Shown here: one piece after another, positions 57,279-62,062 of the stretch | Position numbering within the stretch: the stretch's first letter is position 1 | Layout: each line of letters opens with the position of its first letter | NCBI GenBank assembly: GCA_021325135.1 | Contig: JAJPHT010000003.1 | Coordinates: 1 to 62,062, forward strand | From: Pseudomonadota bacterium | Lineage (GTDB): Archaea > Thermoplasmatota > SW-10-69-26 > JACQPN01 > JAJPHT01 | Length of the DNA: 62,062 nucleotides | Direction: 5' to 3' | Program-made: the position numbers and the translations under genes | The notes under the pieces: generated by a model | The model's input: the letters and a program-made list of their open reading frames with translations, nothing else | Told to the model about the DNA's origin: nothing | The model's database searches: none

Positions 57279-57914
57279 TTAGACGGCCTTCCCTTCAACC
57301 TGCGGCGCGGAGGACGTGGGGGCGCTCTCCGCTGGAGCGTCGTGTGAATCGTCGCCCTTGGCGCCCAGCATGACGTAGAGCTTGGGCGTGGCGACGAGGC
57401 CGCGAGGGTCGTGGGGCGTGCCGCGCTGCACCATGCCCGCGTCCAGGAGGCGCTTCGCGTGGTAGTAGACGACGCGCTGCGAGAGGCCCGTGCGCGCGAT
57501 GAGCTCCGCGACGGTGAGGCGCGGGTGCTCGACGATGGTGAGCGCGAGGCGGCGGCTCGTCTCCTCGTGGAGAAGGGCGCGGTCCTCGGGCGACTCGTCC
57601 AGCGGCGCGGGGTAGGGGTAGACCAGGCGCCGGCGGCCCGCGCGGCGCGTGTCGACGAGCTTCGCCGCGGAGAGGACCTGGAGATGGTGGATGAGGCCCC
57701 CCAGCGTCATGCCGGCGCGGCGCGCGAGGTCGCGCACCGTGATGCCGGGGTGCTTGAGGACGAGGTGGTAGACCTGCATCCTCAGGGGAGAGTGGAGGGC
57801 GGGGGGCGCGTCCCCCTGGCGGATCAGGCCCAGGAGGGCGACCGGGACGAGGCCGCGGAGGGTCCCTTCAAGGAGTTCCTGACGCCAATCCACGGTCGCA
57901 CCCTGGGGGTGCAC
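57279..57914 (-). CDS. Tandem winged-helix transcription factor
   Basis: 211 residues from GTG at 57914. Two winged-helix units: HPGITVRDLARRAGMTLGGL (~56-75) and HPRLTVAELIARTGLSQRVV (~129-148), each followed by helix and wing (VDTRRAGRRRLVYPYP). A disordered C-terminal tail (~185-211). This two-domain ArsR/MarR-like layout is common in Thermoplasmatota and haloarchaea. Confidence 0.8.
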   Translation of the reverse strand: MHPQGATVDWRQELLEGTLRGLVPVALLGLIRQGDAPPALHSPLRMQVYHLVLKHPGITVRDLARRAGMTLGGLIHHLQVLSAAKLVDTRRAGRRRLVYPYPAPLDESPEDRALLHEETSRRLALTIVEHPRLTVAELIARTGLSQRVVYYHAKRLLDAGMVQRGTPHDPRGLVATPKLYVMLGAKGDDSHDAPAESAPTSSAPQVEGKAV

Positions 57915-57917
57915 GCC

Positions 57918-58112
57918 TCAGGCGTTGTTTGAGCCTTGCCCTGCTGTCGGGCACTCATAGACGTCCAGGGGGTGCGAGGGGTCGGGGTTGACGCTTACAC
58001 AGGAGGCGTCTCCGGCCGCGGGGGGCGAGGACGGGAGGGCCACCTCCGCGAGGGCTCCGGGGAGCGCGAGTCCGATCATCAGGCAAGTCAGGAGGGCAGT
58101 TGTTCTCAACAT
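57918..58112 (-). CDS. Small secreted peptide
   Basis: 64 residues from ATG 58112 (GTG 58124 alternative). Signal peptide ~1-22 (ALLTCLMIGLALPGALA), then a short Pro/Ser/Ala-rich mature peptide with two Cys (ASCVSV ... VYECP). The DPSHPLD motif links it to peptide 5 at 54182. Confidence 0.55.
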   Translation of the reverse strand: MLRTTALLTCLMIGLALPGALAEVALPSSPPAAGDASCVSVNPDPSHPLDVYECPTAGQGSNNA

Positions 58113-58290
58113 GGTGGAGACCACCGGCGCGTGCTCGTCGCCGGCATCCTTCAGGGCGTCGCGCAGGGCCCCTTCGCGAATTCACAGCATCCGACGGGAG
58201 GCCTCGAACGCGTCAGGAAGGGGTGGGGGCACCCCATCGGGTGCTTACAGTGTCAGAAAACAGAAACGATCGCTCCGGATTCGGCGGGGC

Positions 58291-59730
58291 GTGAAGGCCG
58301 TCGCGATCCTGCTGGGGGCGCTCCTCGCCCTTCCGGGCGCGTGGGCGGCCCCGGCGCAGGGGGTCCTCCACCTGGCGGGCCCCGCGACCTTCCAGGCGCC
58401 CAGCGTCCACTCGGGCGGCGCCCTCACGGCCTACTGCGGCAGCACGGGCGGGGTCGGCTCCTTTATCCTGCGCGCCTCGCGCGTCCACGTCGACGCCTAC
58501 GAGGCCGACTACGTGGACGCGCAGACGCCCGTCGCGGACCACGTGAACTACCGCACGGGCCTCCAGCACGCCTCCTACGACCTCACCGACGTCACGGCGA
58601 CCCTCTCGGGGGACCCCGCGCCGGGCTGGCTGGGCGTGGACCTCTTCGAGGGCGGAAGCCTCCTGGCCAACGCGACGGCGGGCGCCTCCCTCGCGCAGGA
58701 GGACGGCATCCTGGGCAACGGCCCCACCGGCGACAACCCCGAGGCGCCCGCCTACGCGCACCGCGTGGACGGCGGGCTCGTCCTGGGCTCCGTCGCCTCG
58801 TGGGAGTACGCCGGGAAGGGCTCCGTCAAGGTGAGCGGCCTCTCGCTGGACCTGCGCGCGCGGGAGAACGAGACGGTCCTCGCCACGGGCTGGTCGCGGG
58901 GGGAAGGCCCCGTCGCGACGCTCGCCCAGCGCTGGGCCCTCCTCGCCTTCCCCGCGGGCTCCCTCTCCCTCGCCAGCGCCCTGCCCTGCTCGGTCGCGCT
59001 GCGCTCCGACGCCGCGCGCTGGACCGGGGAGGCTGTGCTCACCGGCGCGTCGGGCGTCCTGGACGTCGGCGGCCGCTCCTACGAGGCACAAGGGGGTCCC
59101 GCGACGGTGGCCGGGGCGCTGCACGCCGACGCGACTCCCGCTGGGCAGGGCATGGACCTCCGCCTGGAGGGCGACGTGCAGACGACGAGCCTCGCCTCGG
59201 CGAACGTCCCCACCTCGGCGACGGGCCTCGTCGTGTGGCCGTGGATCGCCCTGGCCGCGCTGGCCGTCACGGGCGGGGGCGCCCTCGCGCTCCTGCGGCC
59301 GCGAAAGCGGGAGGGCCTCGCGCTGGGGGCCGAGGAGCTGGCCGCGCTGGCGGAGATCGCGGCGGAGTCCGACCAGTTCGACGACGCCCTCGCGTGGAAC
59401 GCCCGCGCGCGCGACGCCTCGCGCACGAGCGCCCGCCTCTGGCTCGACGAAGGCTACTACCTGGAGCGGCTGGGCCGCACCGACGAGGCGTTCGCGGCCT
59501 ACCGCACGGCGGCGGAGCTGGGCGCGCCGGGCGACGCGCGCCTCTGCGAGGCGCGGCTGCTCCTCAAGCTCGGCTCCCACTCCGACGCCGAGTCGAGCCT
59601 CATCGAGGCGCTGCGCGCCTCGCCCGCCAGCGTCCTGGAGGCGGAGAGCCCCGACTTCGCGCCCCTCGCGCGCCGGCCGCGCGTCCGCGCCGCCATGGAC
59701 GAGGCGCGGCGCATCATGGAGCGCGGCTGA
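58291..59730 (+). CDS. Secreted-domain/TM/TPR membrane protein (host copy)
   Basis: 479 residues from GTG 58291. Signal peptide ~1-20 ([16 protein letters not shown]), ectodomain with two Cys, one TM helix near ~314-336 ([18 protein letters not shown]), then a cytoplasmic TPR-like half ([40 protein letters not shown]) ending [17 protein letters not shown]. Same plan and ending as the element gene at 4875. Role unknown; the TPR tail should bind a cytosolic partner. Confidence 0.75.
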   Translation: MKAVAILLGALLALPGAWAAPAQGVLHLAGPATFQAPSVHSGGALTAYCGSTGGVGSFILRASRVHVDAYEADYVDAQTPVADHVNYRTGLQHASYDLTDVTATLSGDPAPGWLGVDLFEGGSLLANATAGASLAQEDGILGNGPTGDNPEAPAYAHRVDGGLVLGSVASWEYAGKGSVKVSGLSLDLRARENETVLATGWSRGEGPVATLAQRWALLAFPAGSLSLASALPCSVALRSDAARWTGEAVLTGASGVLDVGGRSYEAQGGPATVAGALHADATPAGQGMDLRLEGDVQTTSLASANVPTSATGLVVWPWIALAALAVTGGGALALLRPRKREGLALGAEELAALAEIAAESDQFDDALAWNARARDASRTSARLWLDEGYYLERLGRTDEAFAAYRTAAELGAPGDARLCEARLLLKLGSHSDAESSLIEALRASPASVLEAESPDFAPLARRPRVRAAMDEARRIMERG

Positions 59731-61000
59731 TATCAAACGCGCGCAGGCACTCGCGCGCGGCGCGCTGCCCCTCGCGCAGCGCGCCCTCCATGGTGCCCGG
59801 GTAGCTGCGGCTCGTGGCGTCGCCCGCGAAGAAGAGGCGATCCTCCACGGGCTCCGCCAGCGCGTCGTGGTCCTCGACGGAGGCGCCCAGGGGGACGTGC
59901 ACGTAGGAGCCGCGCGAGAAGGGGTCGCGGTCCCAGCGCGTCACGAGGGAATCCACGGGGTCGGGCGCGTCGGGGACCATGCGGCGCAGCAGGCGCATGG
60001 CGCGCGCGACGGCCTTGGCGTCGTCGTCCGACTCGTCCTCCCGCGAGCGCAGGGTCTTCGTGAGCAGCGCAAGGACGGGCTCCCCCAGCGCGGGCGCGAG
60101 GCTCACGAACTCGGCGCGCGGCTCGTCCAGGATGCCGAAGCGCCGCGCGTCGGGCCACGCGACGCGGGGAAACCGCATGACGACCTTGTCCATGAGGCTC
60201 ACACCCAGGCGCGCGAGGGCCTCGCGCTTGCGCGCGGGCAGGGGCGGGTCGAAGGCGACGTCGCCCGCCTGGAGGACGCCCAGGGGGAGCGTGACGATGG
60301 CGCGCGGGGCGCGGAAGGTCCCGCGGTCCGCCTCCACGACGACGCCCTGCCGGCCGTGGCGCACGCGGAGGACGCGCACGCCGAGGCGCACGTCGAGCCC
60401 TTCGCGCATCCGCTCCACGACGCGGTCGAGACCGCCCGTCGCCAGCGCGTCGTCGCCGGGCATGTCCTCCTCCTGGCCGTAGGCCGCGAGGGAGAGGCGG
60501 TCCGCGTCCGCGCCCTGGAACATGCCCAGCTGCATCTCGCCCCACCAGCGCAGCGCGGCGCGCATCTCGCCCGTCTCGCCGCGCTCGTCGAGCACGCGCT
60601 CCAGCGCGTCGGCCTGGTCGTCGGCGGGGCTCGCGTCGCGCTGCATCTCCTGGAGGCGGCGCGCGACCTCGCCGAAGCGCCGCGCCGCCTCGCGCACGCG
60701 CTCCTCGGGCCAGCGATGCCCGTCGGCCGTGAAGAGCGCGCCCTCCTTCCAGTCCCACGGCGCGGCCTCGCCGCCGACCTCGCGGAGGCGGTCCGCCAGG
60801 GGATTGCGCGACGCGCCGCCCAGCCACGCGGCGCCAAGCTCCACGGGGAAGCCCCACGCGCGGCGCGTGAGGACGCGGCCGCCGACGCGCTCCCGCGCCT
60901 CCAGGAGCGCCACTCGCACGCCCGCGTCGGCCAGCGCCCGCGCCGCGGAGAGGCCCGCGATGCCCGCCCCCACGACGAGGACCTGCGCGTCGTCCGCCAT
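59714..61000 (-). CDS. FAD-dependent amine oxidase family protein
   Basis: 428 residues from ATG 61000. Dinucleotide motif [12 protein letters not shown] and [10 protein letters not shown] at the N-terminus; substrate domain in the middle; final FAD motif [21 protein letters not shown]. Resembles flavin monoamine oxidases and phytoene-desaturase-like relatives; the substrate is unknown. Ends 17 bases inside the convergent TPR gene. Confidence 0.88.
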   Translation of the reverse strand: MADDAQVLVVGAGIAGLSAARALADAGVRVALLEARERVGGRVLTRRAWGFPVELGAAWLGGASRNPLADRLREVGGEAAPWDWKEGALFTADGHRWPEERVREAARRFGEVARRLQEMQRDASPADDQADALERVLDERGETGEMRAALRWWGEMQLGMFQGADADRLSLAAYGQEEDMPGDDALATGGLDRVVERMREGLDVRLGVRVLRVRHGRQGVVVEADRGTFRAPRAIVTLPLGVLQAGDVAFDPPLPARKREALARLGVSLMDKVVMRFPRVAWPDARRFGILDEPRAEFVSLAPALGEPVLALLTKTLRSREDESDDDAKAVARAMRLLRRMVPDAPDPVDSLVTRWDRDPFSRGSYVHVPLGASVEDHDALAEPVEDRLFFAGDATSRSYPGTMEGALREGQRAARECLRAFDISRAP

Positions 61001-61096
61001 GCCCCGCAGGTCGGAGCGCGCAAGGATGAGCATGGCGCCTCGGCGATTGGGGAAAACGCTGATCCGTCCTGCGGCGCTCGTGACCTGGAGGCTGTC

Positions 61097-61801
61097 ATGC
61101 GCGCGCTCGCCCTCCTTCTCGCCCTGCCCTTCGTCCTGGCCCCGATGCCGGCCACGGCCCAGGCGGTCCACCCCGTCGCCGTCGTGGACTTCGCCTTCGC
61201 CCCCGGCCTCGTCACCGTGGACCCCGGCGACACGGTCCAGTGGCGGAACCAGGGGAGCGCCGCGCACACCGTCACCGCCGACGACGGCTCGTGGGGCTCG
61301 GGCGTCCTGGGGCCTGGCGCCACCTACTCGCTCGTCCCCGCCTCGCCCGGCGTCGTCGCGTACCACTGCGCGATCCACGCCAGCATGCACGGCACGATCC
61401 TCGTCCGCGACCCCACGCTGCCCGACCTGGCCGTCGCCGCGCTGGCGGTCCTCCCCGGCGACCTGCCCACGGAGAAGACGATCCAGTACGCGGTCTCCAA
61501 CGACGGGGGCGCCCCGGCGGGCCCCTCCGTGCTGCGCCTCACCTACTCGGACGCGCGTGGCGAGCATCCCCTGGCGGAGGTGCAGGCGCCCGCCCTGGCC
61601 CCGGGCGACCGCTTCGAGGGCTCCCTGGCCTGGGACGGCACGGGGGACGTGGGCGACCTCACCCTCCACGCCCTGGCCGACGCCGGGGGCGCCGTCGCCG
61701 AGGGCCCCGCCGAGGGGAACAACGCCGCCAGCGCCACCGCGACCTTCCTGGCGTCCACCGGGGGCACGGGGATCGCCGTCCTTCCCCTCCTGGGAAGCTA
61801 G
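61097..61801 (+). CDS. Secreted cupredoxin with CARDB-like domain
   Basis: 234 residues. Signal peptide ~1-22. The blue-copper module (~25-105) shows H60 in SAAHTVTAD and the C-x2-H-x3-H set in [11 protein letters not shown], so a type 1 copper site is likely. The remaining ~120 residues are a CARDB-like beta-sandwich ([19 protein letters not shown] ... WDGTGDVGD). No anchor. An electron carrier at the cell surface is the usual role. Confidence 0.8.
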   Translation: MRALALLLALPFVLAPMPATAQAVHPVAVVDFAFAPGLVTVDPGDTVQWRNQGSAAHTVTADDGSWGSGVLGPGATYSLVPASPGVVAYHCAIHASMHGTILVRDPTLPDLAVAALAVLPGDLPTEKTIQYAVSNDGGAPAGPSVLRLTYSDARGEHPLAEVQAPALAPGDRFEGSLAWDGTGDVGDLTLHALADAGGAVAEGPAEGNNAASATATFLASTGGTGIAVLPLLGS

Positions 61802-61814
61802 GGGCCGTACCCAT

Positions 61815-61903
61815 GACTACTTAAGCGATGGCGTAGTGGCATCATTGATCCGAGTTCGTACCTGACCCTCACCGGGGCCAAGTAGTCAGAATCCAGGGTC
61901 AGG
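61815..61903. repeat. Interleaved inverted repeats upstream of zinc-ribbon gene
   Basis: GACTACTT (61815-61822) matches AAGTAGTC (61880-61887), and CCTGACCCT (61861-61869) matches AGGGTCAGG (61895-61903). The two pairs interlock. A TATA-like ACTTAAGC overlaps the first arm. They may be operators or a leader structure of the next gene. Confidence 0.45.
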
Positions 61904-61916
61904 AAAGTAGAATCCG

Positions 61917-62062
61917 ATGTACGGTAACAACCGTGGCCCCTCCGGCCCCCGCGAGATGCACAACGCCGTCTGCAGCGACTGCGGCAAGCAGACCCAGGTC
62001 CCCTTCAAGCCGACCGAGGGCCGCCCCGTCTACTGCCGCGACTGCTTCCAGAAGCACGCGCC
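61917..62062 (+). CDS. CxxC-x17-CxxC zinc-ribbon protein, N-terminal part
   Basis: 48 residues before the window ends. After a Gly/Arg/Asn-rich start comes CSDCGKQTQVPF and, 17 residues after the second Cys, CRDC, the exact spacing of the archaeal CxxC-x17-CxxC domain. Such proteins are small, often nucleic-acid associated. The C-terminus is cut by the window edge. Confidence 0.8.
   Translation, partial: MYGNNRGPSGPREMHNAVCSDCGKQTQVPFKPTEGRPVYCRDCFQKHA

Noticed and set aside
30049..59735. Several GATATC palindromes in the chromosomal part
   Set aside because: About eight were seen by eye, but placement is irregular (in genes and between them) and I have no reliable count against background.

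Overview
The window looks like a stretch of a G+C-rich archaeal chromosome, most likely Thermoplasmatota. Archaeal marks are ribosomal protein eS1 (S3Ae), an archaeal YchF-type GTPase, a type-2 seryl-tRNA synthetase, a DUF92 protein, a CxxC-x17-CxxC ribbon protein and short TATA boxes upstream of several genes. The phylum is an inference.

About 0.45-26.7 kb is a putative integrated mobile element, probably a provirus. It starts just downstream of the 3' end of the synthetase gene with an accessory block and a tyrosine integrase. It carries a transglutaminase-like protein, a secreted TPR-bearing receptor-like protein, a two-domain winged-helix regulator, large secreted proteins (one glycine-rich), an HNH-like protein, a dense same-strand block (13.3-23.3 kb) of small membrane proteins, three large membrane-anchored ectodomain proteins and a P-loop ATPase, then a tail of small membrane, zinc-ribbon and coiled-coil genes. 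The octamer ACTAGATC recurs at gene junctions throughout this element. The ATPase frame has no ATG, GTG or TTG before its Walker A motif and seems to start at ACG. I could not find matching attachment-site repeats by eye, so the right border (about 26.4-27.9 kb) is uncertain.

From about 27.9 kb the content is chromosomal: a multi-HTH protein, an alpha/beta hydrolase, a DUF1801 protein, eS1 with a long structured leader, DUF92, a collagen-like secreted protein with about 180 Gly-X-Y triplets, and a lipoprotein.

The most striking locus is at 36.3-39.7 kb on the minus strand: four tightly coupled genes encoding, in order, an 83-residue Ser/Thr/Cys-rich peptide, an APH-type kinase, a HopA1-type lyase and a LanC cyclase. 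This is the enzyme set of a class V lanthipeptide pathway: the kinase phosphorylates Ser/Thr, the lyase eliminates phosphate, and the cyclase adds Cys thiols to form (methyl)lanthionine rings. The peptide has two matching halves with six Cys and eight Ser/Thr. Immediately upstream lies a six-gene same-strand run of secreted proteins (39.9-46.5 kb), including one with a clan CD (caspase-like) Cys/His pair and one with GND-Y repeats.

From 46.6 kb come phosphoglycerate mutase, zinc-ribbon, RND/MMPL transporter and a run of five tiny secreted Cys-rich peptides (53.4-54.4 kb), then a small HTH protein, YchF, an EamA transporter, a response regulator, a two-domain winged-helix regulator, a TPR-tailed membrane protein homologous in layout to the one in the element, an FAD amine oxidase, a cupredoxin and the start of a zinc-ribbon gene.
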